Assembly (NCBI GenBank): GCA_035327305.1
Contig: DAOLDL010000004.1
Coordinates: 1 to 64,000 of the forward strand
Source of the DNA: CALMUP01 sp035327305
Lineage (GTDB): Bacteria > Verrucomicrobiota > Kiritimatiellia > CAIVKH01
Direction of reading: 5' to 3'
Length of the DNA: 64,000 nt
In this document: positions 22,512 through 30,481 of the stretch, in pieces
How the letters are laid out: every line of letters begins with the position of its first letter
Position numbering within the stretch: position 1 is the stretch's first letter
Made by a program: the position numbers and the translations under genes
The notes under the pieces: generated by a model
Databases searched by the model: none
The model's input: only the letters and a program-made list of their open reading frames with translations
Told to the model about the DNA's origin: nothing

Positions 22512-24635
22512 ATGAAAAATATCTTTCAAAAATTTGGAAACCGGCGCATTGCTTTCATTGCCGGATTTTTGGCCATGATCATCATCACAGGTTGTGTGAC
22601 CCGCCAAACGCCACTCGAACCTGCCCGGACATCTCTCGGTGTCGATTCACGGGATGGCACCGAAATCGAGGCGGCTTTGCACTGCTTACTGAACCGGGAC
22701 CTGCGAAAATTTAAACGACTTGTTCCGACACGCGCCGAGGCAGATATCCGGTTGTTGCATGGCCTGACTTATCTGCATTATGCCGTAGATACCGATCAGG
22801 AAAATTTTGTGGAGTACTTGGCAGGCTTGGGCGTATCTCTAAATGCCCGGGATTATCATTATCAGTGGACCCCACTGCACATCGCCGTGCGCCGGGAACA
22901 TCCGAACATGGTTCGAAAGCTGTTGGCTCGCGGCGCAAACCCATCCTTGGCTGACCGCCATGGCTGGATGCCGTTGCATCATGCCGCTTCGCTGGTCAGC
23001 GAGCCGGTTTTATCGGCATTGATTGAAGGCGGGGTTCCCCTGGAGGAAGCTTGCTCGGGTCGGTGGCAGGGATACCGAGCACTTCACATTGCGGCAAGTC
23101 ATGGCTTTGTAAACAACGCCAAAGTCTTGCTGGATGGAGGCGCTGACATTCATGCCATCACCACCGAGCTTGAGGAAACCTCCCTTCTGATCGCCGCGCG
23201 CAGAAATCATGCCCCCATGGTAATGTTTTTACTTAGCCGCGGCGCGGATGTTACGGATGTCAATCCGAGAGCGCGAAGCGCTCTCCACCTGGCCGTGTCT
23301 TCAGAAGACCCAGCCATTATTGAATCCCTGCTTAGCTACAAAGCAAACCTGGAGGCCAGGGATAAGCATGGCGAAACTCCGCTCCTGACCGCCGTAAGAC
23401 TTGGCAAGCTGGGATCCATCAGCTTGCTTCTGGATCGCGGCGCGGATATGGATGCGCGCGGTCGCGAAGGTGAAACGGCCGTCGCTATCGCCGCGGAAAA
23501 TGGGCATGCAGATATCATACGTTTTCTGGCGGCGCGTGGAGCTGACATTGACGCTGGTGACGATATCGGACGGACGCCACTGATCGGCGCGGCGGCACGC
23601 AACCACCTCGAAGCAGTCCACAGCCTGATCGAATTAGGCGCTGATGTTCAAAGACGGACAAAAAACAGTCATGACGCATTGTATTATTCCATATTGAAAG
23701 CAAGCCCGGACATTATTGATCTGCTTATTCAACATGGCGCAAATGCAACAAACACCTATGGAGTAATAAAGTGGACAGCCTTGCATTCCGCCGCCTGGGA
23801 TAATCGAATTGACCTGGTTGATACCCTTCTGAAACATGGCGCTGATATTGAGGCGGGAGAAATCAGCGGTCAGCGCCCTTTAATCCTTGCCGCCCGACGC
23901 CAACACGAAGAGATGATCGCCAAACTGCTGGAAGCCGGAGCAGACCCCTACGGCGCCAGCGTTCAAGGATTGACCGCATGGCACTATGCCAAAATGGCAG
24001 GCCTGGAAAACTCGATTCAGCGCATCGAAGAAGCGGGCGGCCCGCCACCGGAATCACTGGAACTGGTTCGTGTTTATTTCGAACTGTACCAACCGGAAGC
24101 CAAAGAAGTGTTGCTTGCCGGCCAATTCAACAACTGGGGATCTCAACGAATCCCGTTGGAGAAAAAAGATGATGGCTCATGGTATGTAGAGGTGGACGTT
24201 TTCAATACCAATTATGGCTATAAGTTTATCGTGGATGGGCAATGGATCACGGATCCTGAAAATCCGAAAACATGGACGGACCGCGGATACGGTTCGGTCA
24301 ATTCATCCTTGATACCCTCCGAGCGATTGGTTGAAAACTATATTTCGCGTGATCAACGCAGTCCATCCGCAATCAAGGTCATTACGTTTCATTACACGAA
24401 TAGCGCCGCCCGCCGCGTTCACCTCGCGGGTGAATTCAATGGATGGAACACTTCAAGTCTGCCTTTGACAAAAAATGACCAGGGCATTTGGACGCGGGAA
24501 GTCAGGCTTTCGCCCGGTGAATATGGGTACAAATTCATAGTCGATAACGACTGGATAGCAGACCCCGCAAATGAACTCACCAAGGAAGTGGCTGGCGCCA
24601 TCAATTCACTGATCCGGATCCCCGAAGACATATAA
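22512..24635 (+). CDS. Ankyrin-repeat lipoprotein with two C-terminal CBM48 (glycogen-binding) domains
   Basis: A 707-residue lipoprotein: signal plus lipobox (AMIIITGCVTR, Cys about residue 29). From about residue 76 to 500 it consists of ankyrin repeats of 33 residues (for example GWMPLHHAASL, GETPLLTAVRL, GRTPLIGAAAR, GQRPLILAARR), about 13 in all. After a short linker come two AMPK-type carbohydrate-binding domains: about 514-603 (VLLAGQFNNWGS, GYKFIVDGQWI) and about 619-706 (VHLAGEFNGWNTS, GYKFIVDNDWI). CBM48-type domains bind alpha-glucans such as glycogen. Pairing with ankyrin repeats on an exported lipoprotein is unusual. Start selected from the signal peptide; an upstream in-frame part overlaps the previous gene. 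Confidence 0.86.
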   Translation: MKNIFQKFGNRRIAFIAGFLAMIIITGCVTRQTPLEPARTSLGVDSRDGTEIEAALHCLLNRDLRKFKRLVPTRAEADIRLLHGLTYLHYAVDTDQENFVEYLAGLGVSLNARDYHYQWTPLHIAVRREHPNMVRKLLARGANPSLADRHGWMPLHHAASLVSEPVLSALIEGGVPLEEACSGRWQGYRALHIAASHGFVNNAKVLLDGGADIHAITTELEETSLLIAARRNHAPMVMFLLSRGADVTDVNPRARSALHLAVSSEDPAIIESLLSYKANLEARDKHGETPLLTAVRLGKLGSISLLLDRGADMDARGREGETAVAIAAENGHADIIRFLAARGADIDAGDDIGRTPLIGAAARNHLEAVHSLIELGADVQRRTKNSHDALYYSILKASPDIIDLLIQHGANATNTYGVIKWTALHSAAWDNRIDLVDTLLKHGADIEAGEISGQRPLILAARRQHEEMIAKLLEAGADPYGASVQGLTAWHYAKMAGLENSIQRIEEAGGPPPESLELVRVYFELYQPEAKEVLLAGQFNNWGSQRIPLEKKDDGSWYVEVDVFNTNYGYKFIVDGQWITDPENPKTWTDRGYGSVNSSLIPSERLVENYISRDQRSPSAIKVITFHYTNSAARRVHLAGEFNGWNTSSLPLTKNDQGIWTREVRLSPGEYGYKFIVDNDWIADPANELTKEVAGAINSLIRIPEDI

Positions 24636-24741
24636 AACCCGGCGGGATATTCGGTTTGAGACGCCGGCATTCCTGCCAACGGGAAGCAGGGATATACGCT
24701 TGTGTTACGAATTCGCGCGTCGGCCGGGAGACGCATTTCCT

Positions 24742-26136
24742 CTACGCCAAGGCATGGGTCTCGATGTATTTCCGGACAGCTTTCACATCGTTGGGCAGGG
24801 TCACACTTCGAGTCGGGGCATCGCGCAGAGCTTCCAGCGCCGGATGCCGCGCGATGTCTTCACCGATGGCGGAGTCGATGGCTTGCGCAAACTTGGCGGG
24901 ATGCGCAGTGGCGAGGCAAATCATCGGTTCGGCTTCATCCAGATGCTGTTCGGCCACATGGACGCCCACGGCGGTATGCGGGTCGAGCAGGTATCCGTAT
25001 TCCCGATAATATCTTCGAATAATGGACATGGTTGACGCGGTGTTGCCCACGCCTGCGGCAAACAACGGATCGACCGGCTCACCTGATTCAACCGGTACGG
25101 TCAAACGTCCCGTTTTGTTGAACGAGTTCATCATGCTCCGCAAGACTTCCGCGTCTCGGCCGACGCGATCAAATAAATAGCGTTCGAAATTGCTGGCCAC
25201 TTGAATGTCCATGGATGGGCTGATGGTGGGAACCACTTCGCCTTTGCTGTACTCTCCCCGCGCGAAAAAGCGGGCGAGGATGTCGTTTTCATTCGTGGCC
25301 AACACCAACAAAGAAACCGGCAACCCCATTTTTTTCGCATAATAGCCGGCCAGCACATCGCCAAAATTTCCGGTTGGAACGGCAAAGCGCACCTTTTTTG
25401 CGCCGGCTTGATTCAACACATAAAGTCCGGCGGAAAAATAATAAACAATTTGCGCCATGACGCGCGCCCAGTTGACGGAATTGATCGCGCCCAGAGAATA
25501 TTTTTCCTTAAACGTCACATCCTCAAACAACGTCTTCATGATGCGCTGTCCGTCGTCAAATGTCCCTTCCAACGCAATGTTGAAAACATTGGCGTCCAGC
25601 ACCGAAGTCATTTGTTTTTCCTGAAGCGGAGAAACGCGTCCCTTGGGATGCATGATGAAAATATTCATTCGATCGCGACCGGCCACGCCATGGATGGCCG
25701 CGCTACCGGTATCCCCGCTGGTGGCGCCAAGGATGTTCAACTTATGATTTTCCTTGCCGAGGTAATACTCAAAGAAATTACTTAGGAACTGAAGGGCGAT
25801 ATCCTTGAAGGCAAGGGTCGGGCCATGAAACAACTCAAGAATCTGGATCTGGCCAACCGGAATAGCCGGCGCGATTTCAGGATGGGCAAACGGCGCGTAA
25901 CTTTTCTCGATGAGATGCCGCAGATCCGCCTCCGGCATGTCGACAAACAGCTTCATGATTTCAAACGTGATGTCCTGGTAGGAAAGCGTCGCCCAATGAT
26001 CCAGTTGATCGCGGACATCGGGTATCCATTTGGGCACCAAAAGGCCGCCATCGGGAGCAAGCCCGGTCATGACCGCCTGTTCAAATCCCATTTCCGGCGT
26101 CAAACCACGGGTGCTGATATAAGTCATCGATTTCAT
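24742..26136 (-). CDS. thrC: Threonine synthase
   Basis: PLP enzyme making L-threonine from O-phosphohomoserine. The 464-residue protein starts MKSMTYISTRGLTP and carries the Schiff-base lysine in ELFHGPTLAFKDIAL (Lys111), GATSGDTGSAAIHG for the phosphate, FAVPTGNFGDVLAGYYA and a C-terminal Ser/His-containing domain (ICLATAHPAKF). It is the long (fungal/E. coli-type) form. A start at 26127 is equally possible; no strong ribosome site precedes either. It follows the HEAT gene by 55 nt and may be read through from that operon. The 105 nt after the stop hold nothing notable. Confidence 0.94.
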   Translation of the reverse strand: MKSMTYISTRGLTPEMGFEQAVMTGLAPDGGLLVPKWIPDVRDQLDHWATLSYQDITFEIMKLFVDMPEADLRHLIEKSYAPFAHPEIAPAIPVGQIQILELFHGPTLAFKDIALQFLSNFFEYYLGKENHKLNILGATSGDTGSAAIHGVAGRDRMNIFIMHPKGRVSPLQEKQMTSVLDANVFNIALEGTFDDGQRIMKTLFEDVTFKEKYSLGAINSVNWARVMAQIVYYFSAGLYVLNQAGAKKVRFAVPTGNFGDVLAGYYAKKMGLPVSLLVLATNENDILARFFARGEYSKGEVVPTISPSMDIQVASNFERYLFDRVGRDAEVLRSMMNSFNKTGRLTVPVESGEPVDPLFAAGVGNTASTMSIIRRYYREYGYLLDPHTAVGVHVAEQHLDEAEPMICLATAHPAKFAQAIDSAIGEDIARHPALEALRDAPTRSVTLPNDVKAVRKYIETHALA

Positions 26137-26191
26137 AGACCGGACAGCATAGCGGGAATCTTCAGGGTGAAAACTTCAAAATTCGCGGGCA

Positions 26192-26980
26192 TTACTGCGT
26201 GTTAAAAAAGCTTCCATCCAGATGGATTGCGTTTTTATCCATGGATTGCGGGAGGGTCAATCGGCCCAGATCGTGCAAACAGCGTCTGCGTATGAGGTCG
26301 GCGGTTGACGTAAAGCTCCCGTCCATGGATTCAAGATACACTGCGGCTTCGTCACCAAACGAGACTACCGCGCGGGCGGCGGTATTGCGAACCGTGAAAA
26401 CGGGATCATCAAATGCTTCGACCAAAGCAGGCAAGGCTTTGGTGTCACCTATGTCGCGCAAAGCATTTGCCGCAACGATCCGGAGCCGCTCGCCGCCATC
26501 GACCAGCCATTTCTCCGCATGCGACCGCGCTTCGGGTACTTTCCATTTTCCCAGTGTTCGCAACGCCGCACCCCGGGTCTGCTCTTCTTCCAAGTGCGGA
26601 AACAGTCGGTCGGCATGTTCAGTGGCCTGGTGAAAGCCGAGAAAGAAGATGGCAACCCGCCGGGTTTCAATCCGGTCGTGATCGATATACGCCAGCAACG
26701 CGGGAACGATCACATCCGAAGGAAGTTCCAACACCCATTCCATAACCAGCACCTGCAACATCACCCGGTCGCCATGAATATGGGCCATGGCCGCGTGAAG
26801 GGAATCCGGCATACGTTCTTTCAGTTCTTCACGGGCGACCCGCTTGGCTTCACGGCGTTCCGGGGTGTTGCCGTAACGGGTGGCATCATAAAGAAGATCT
26901 TCGAGGGAACGGGCAATGGCAAAACTGGAGCAGAACAGAATAAACAGAAAGAGGATATAACCGAGATGCTTGTTACTCAT
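26192..26980 (-). CDS. Secreted HEAT-repeat protein
   Basis: A 262-residue exported protein (signal SNKHLGYILFLFILFCSSFAIA). The mature part is helical, with HEAT/PBS-lyase-type repeats in which adjacent helices carry the pattern VxPALLAYIDHDRIETRRVAI, RGAALRTLGKWKVPEARSHA, RIVAANALRDIGDTKALPAL and VRNTAARAVVSFGDEAAVYL. Start at the ATG at 26980, which overlaps the stop of the previous gene by eight bases (ATGAGTAA). HEAT repeats are protein-binding scaffolds; the partner is probably the co-encoded GxDxY-repeat protein. No enzymatic domain is seen. Confidence 0.8.
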   Translation of the reverse strand: MSNKHLGYILFLFILFCSSFAIARSLEDLLYDATRYGNTPERREAKRVAREELKERMPDSLHAAMAHIHGDRVMLQVLVMEWVLELPSDVIVPALLAYIDHDRIETRRVAIFFLGFHQATEHADRLFPHLEEEQTRGAALRTLGKWKVPEARSHAEKWLVDGGERLRIVAANALRDIGDTKALPALVEAFDDPVFTVRNTAARAVVSFGDEAAVYLESMDGSFTSTADLIRRRCLHDLGRLTLPQSMDKNAIHLDGSFFNTQ

Positions 26981-28898
26981 GTCCGGTATCCTCTTTGTAA
27001 TCATAGACGACACCGTACAGCGGGCGCAACGTGATCATGCTGTTGGAGAAGCCGCCGCTGTAGATGTCCGCTCCCGCCAAATCAATCAACAAGGCCAGGC
27101 TTCCATAATCGCGAAAGCCGCCGTTGTTGCCGATGCCTTGCGCGCCATCGCGTTGACGACTGAAATACGCATCGTTACCTGTGCGATCGACCAGCAACGC
27201 GAAGGCATTATTAAGCGCACGCCCCTGGGCATGATGATCCGCCGTGTAGGTGTCATCACCCTGATGGTCAAACAACATGCCCACGGAGTAATCGTGCGCC
27301 GCACCTTGGGCCAGGATGTAACCGCTGTAAGAATCGTTGCCCCACGCATCGGCCAGCAATCCGAGGCTCATGTGTATGCCACACCCCTGCCCATACTGAT
27401 ACATTGAGTAGCGATCATGACCGCCGCCATCGAGTAGAAACCCTGCGGAATAATAATAGCTGACGCCTTGCGCATAAATATCGCCGATGTAGATATCGTT
27501 GCCGGACAAGTCGATCAACGATGCCACGCCACCACCAGCATGCGGGCGCATGCCGATGGAGAAGCCCTGTGAAAGTGAAAGGTATCTCTCATCGTTTCTT
27601 TCGTGATCGAGACGGCGGTTGCCCGCAAGATACCGGTCATTGCCCGCGCGATCCAGTAGCATCCCCCACCCCTTGACGCCGGCAAATCCCTGTCCATAAA
27701 ACCCGACGTCATAGACATCGTCGCCTGCGTGATCGATCAGAAATCCGAACCCGACCATCCCGGCGCCCTGTCCTATCGCGTGGCCGCGATACTGGTCACT
27801 TCCACTAAAATCCTCCAACCACGCTCCGCCAAACAACGCCGCTCCGGCGCCGACAAACGCCGACTCATAACGGTCGTCACCGGATGTATTCAACACAACG
27901 GCCAGCCCCCACAGCGCCGAGCCGGCACCCAACAGGCCCTCTTCATGAAAAACATCATCGCCACCCAAATCAATGATCGCGGCCATGCGCCGGCCCTCAA
28001 GTCCGTTGGCCGCGCCGACGCCATTCCGATAGGTGTCACTTCCTCCCGGATCTATGATCAATAAAGCGGGGCCTTCGTAAGCATCATCACCCATGGTGCC
28101 AATTATGATGTGTCCCCAATGACTTTCGCGAATCAAGGGTGAATCCGGCCATTCTTCGATGGCGGTCACTTCGTTGCGAATATTGAGCACTGCGTGGTAA
28201 AAAAGATGAAAGGAACGATATAGACCAGGTAGATCAACTTGATTCACCAGATCAAGCCAGCGAAGGGATGCGTCCGAGCCGTCAAGTTGTCGCGCCTCTT
28301 CTTCAATGCGATCCAGCGCCTCTTCAGAAATCCCCGCCTCAAGCAAAACGTTGCGATGCACTTCGTTGTCCGCCGACTCGAAGGTAGAAGCGAGAATGGA
28401 TGCCGATAAGTAGATGCGGTCCTCAAGGGACAGATTGCCAAACGAAGCCTCCAACATTTCGTCGATCTCCTCCACATAAACAAGAAATCGATTCACCAGG
28501 GAATCCCATCCGGCAAAAGGTTTGTCATGTGGCTCGCCCGATGCTCTTGCCAGACCGACATCCAGCTCCATCAGCTCCGCGCCGATGCTCCACCACTTTT
28601 CCGGATTGTCGCTTTCTGCGGCGGTGTAGAGTGCATCAGCATGACCGGGTAATTGCCAGGGATCGTTTAATGTGTTGGTGATCCAGCCAAGTGTCCAGAG
28701 AGGTTTGCCGTGATCTTTCTCGAATCCGGCATCCGACGAGGTCATGCCCAGCGTATCCAATGCGCGCTCAACATGATCACGAACATGATCGGGATACAGG
28801 GGGATCAGCGGAGCGGGGTCGCCATACACCTTGCCCGAGCCGACCAACCAGATCGTGAACATGGCAACGAAAGAAGCGGTGGCTTTGTAAATCTTCAT
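26973..28898 (-). CDS. Exported protein with 12-13 GxDxY repeats, unknown
   Basis: A 641-residue protein with a signal peptide (about 1-26). Residues ~27-260 are helical with no recognised family. Residues 268-625 hold a repeat of about 28-30 residues of the form (L/I)-x-D-x-x-G-(D/N)-D-x-Y, then a Gln-Gly or Gly-rich stretch. Examples are GGSDTY, SGDDRY, AGDDVY, AGNDRY, SGNDIY, WGNDSY, QGDDTY, TGNDAY, AGADIY. The pattern suggests a beta-helix or similar solenoid with an acidic ladder that could bind calcium. I know of no assigned function. It starts at an ATGA overlap with the DUF456 gene and overlaps the HEAT gene, so the three are coupled. Confidence 0.75.
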   Translation of the reverse strand: MKIYKATASFVAMFTIWLVGSGKVYGDPAPLIPLYPDHVRDHVERALDTLGMTSSDAGFEKDHGKPLWTLGWITNTLNDPWQLPGHADALYTAAESDNPEKWWSIGAELMELDVGLARASGEPHDKPFAGWDSLVNRFLVYVEEIDEMLEASFGNLSLEDRIYLSASILASTFESADNEVHRNVLLEAGISEEALDRIEEEARQLDGSDASLRWLDLVNQVDLPGLYRSFHLFYHAVLNIRNEVTAIEEWPDSPLIRESHWGHIIIGTMGDDAYEGPALLIIDPGGSDTYRNGVGAANGLEGRRMAAIIDLGGDDVFHEEGLLGAGSALWGLAVVLNTSGDDRYESAFVGAGAALFGGAWLEDFSGSDQYRGHAIGQGAGMVGFGFLIDHAGDDVYDVGFYGQGFAGVKGWGMLLDRAGNDRYLAGNRRLDHERNDERYLSLSQGFSIGMRPHAGGGVASLIDLSGNDIYIGDIYAQGVSYYYSAGFLLDGGGHDRYSMYQYGQGCGIHMSLGLLADAWGNDSYSGYILAQGAAHDYSVGMLFDHQGDDTYTADHHAQGRALNNAFALLVDRTGNDAYFSRQRDGAQGIGNNGGFRDYGSLALLIDLAGADIYSGGFSNSMITLRPLYGVVYDYKEDTGHE

Positions 28899-29431
28899 GA
28901 ATTGAAAAGTACGTCATACCATAAATACATGGTCATGCCCAGCGCCGCGCAGGTTTTTACAAACATGACCCAGAGCCTGGCCCAAACCGCGCCGCGGGCG
29001 ATACGTGCGGCTTGCAGATCCTGCTTCAATCGGGCGCGTTCCACCCAGTAGGCGAAAAGAAAACTGCCAAGCAACATTCCCAGGATACTGCTGATGATTG
29101 GAACCGGAGCGAAGCTTCCAACAATCATCCCTAAAATGCCGCCAAACAAAGCGGCCCACCCGGCTCGCATCGATCCGCCGCGTTTCGTAATGCCGAGATT
29201 GCCGGCAAAGAAATCAAAAACCTCCAATGCGGCCGAGAGCGCGAAAAACGCCCCGGCAACCCACCATCCCGGAGCGCCGTCCGGTCGGCACCAGATCAAG
29301 ATGACGGACGCGCCCGCAACCAGCCAAGTGCCGGAAAAGGCAAACAGGGAAACAAGAATGCCCGACAGACACAGAAGAACGGCGGCGGCATGACCCAACC
29401 ACCAGCCCGACTGCTGAAGCAAGGATTCCAC
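28895..29431 (-). CDS. DUF456 family membrane protein
   Basis: A 178-residue membrane protein with four or five hydrophobic segments. The DUF456 pattern is clear: GILVSLFAFSGTWLVAGASV, AALEVFDFFAGNLGITKRGGSMRAGWAALFGGILGMIVGSF, PVPIISSILGMLLGSFLFAY, followed by a charged ELR-type loop (VERARLKQDLQAARIARGAV). Function unknown in general. It lies 15 nt after the CsgG/PEGA gene and overlaps the GxDxY-repeat gene by ATGA, so it belongs to the same operon. Confidence 0.85.
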   Translation of the reverse strand: MESLLQQSGWWLGHAAAVLLCLSGILVSLFAFSGTWLVAGASVILIWCRPDGAPGWWVAGAFFALSAALEVFDFFAGNLGITKRGGSMRAGWAALFGGILGMIVGSFAPVPIISSILGMLLGSFLFAYWVERARLKQDLQAARIARGAVWARLWVMFVKTCAALGMTMYLWYDVLFNS

Positions 29432-29446
29432 GCGTGACGGTTATGA

Positions 29447-30373
29447 TCAGTCCACCGTGTGAATGATAAACCCCGGCTCGATGCCGGAGTAGATATTCAG
29501 CCGGGACTTCTCGAGGATTTCCTTGATTTGATCGGCATCCAACTCTGTCTTCAGCATCGGAACTTCGATGCGCGTGTCTTTTTCCAGCAGGATGCGCTTG
29601 GAAACGTCACGAAAGCCGGGTTTGCCGATCGTAATGGTGTGATCACCTTTGTATATCTCAAAATCCTGAATCGGCGTGGTGCCAATCAGCATGCCGTCAA
29701 TTTCGAGCAGTGCCGGGTCGGCGGTGGTGGAAACGGAAAGTTTCACGATCGGCCTGTTTCTGAATTCATCCTGCCGGCGGACCAGTGCGTCGCGGATGAC
29801 GGGGATGGTTTCATCCATGGCGCCTTCCATCAGCAAGTAGACATCGTCTTCACCAAGCGTGGTTTTTACGTTATCGGTTTGCCGGAATCGACGCGAAGCC
29901 GCGCCATCAACGGCGGCGAGGACGGAACCGTCGCGGGTATCCAGCGCCTCCAGCGCCACACGCACGGTGAAATCATCAAGATACGCCGTATATCCTCCTT
30001 GATGCACGGAGGAACGGCTGGAGGATATGGTCAGCAGACTGCCTCGCAATACGACATCGGCATTCAATTGTTGCGCGGCCCGCAAGAAGGAAGGCTTGGC
30101 TTCGGTCTCCTTGCTGAACTTTTCCATCTGGGTGAAAAAGTCGCGGCGATCAATCAGACGGAACCCCTCTTTTCCGGCCAATTTTTTATTCAGGATAAAC
30201 GCTCCCTTTTCCGCCATGACTGCGGTGGACAAAGCAACCGCCGGAACGTAGGACGGCAAAGCGCCGGCCCGGTTTTCAAAATCCAACACAACCACCCGGA
30301 AAGAATCATCGGAGCGGGCGTTTCCGATGAAAACCAGCATTAAAAGCGCGATCATTTGTTGCATGTATTTCAT
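29447..30373 (-). CDS. CsgG/LpoB-like protein with PEGA domain
   Basis: A 308-residue exported protein, with the start at 30373 favoured by GAGG six bases upstream and a signal MKYMQQMIALLMLVFIGNA. Residues ~25-180 have the CsgG/TolB-N-type fold (VVVLDFENRAGALPSYVPAV, FRLIDRRDFFTQMEKFSK, ADVVLRGSLLTI, RVALEALDTRDGSVLAAVDG). Residues ~205-275 are a PEGA domain (TADPALLEIDGMLIGTTPI, YKGDHTITIGKPGFRDVSK), common on surface proteins. It may serve in outer-membrane or periplasmic assembly. First gene of the operon with DUF456, the repeat protein and the HEAT protein; divergent from the DUF2723 gene with 108 nt between starts. Confidence 0.78.
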   Translation of the reverse strand: MKYMQQMIALLMLVFIGNARSDDSFRVVVLDFENRAGALPSYVPAVALSTAVMAEKGAFILNKKLAGKEGFRLIDRRDFFTQMEKFSKETEAKPSFLRAAQQLNADVVLRGSLLTISSSRSSVHQGGYTAYLDDFTVRVALEALDTRDGSVLAAVDGAASRRFRQTDNVKTTLGEDDVYLLMEGAMDETIPVIRDALVRRQDEFRNRPIVKLSVSTTADPALLEIDGMLIGTTPIQDFEIYKGDHTITIGKPGFRDVSKRILLEKDTRIEVPMLKTELDADQIKEILEKSRLNIYSGIEPGFIIHTVD

Positions 30374-30481
30374 TGGCCACCTCAATCGTTTATTGTTACA
30401 TATGCGGCTGTAAGTTTGACGCCGCCATGCCGATATTATTCAAAATCAGAAATAACGCCATCAGATAAGCAATCGACCGCC

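Noticed and set aside
24636..25035. Plus-strand frames beginning just after the ankyrin lipoprotein
   Set aside because: They lie mostly antisense to thrC with no ribosome site, so they are shadows.
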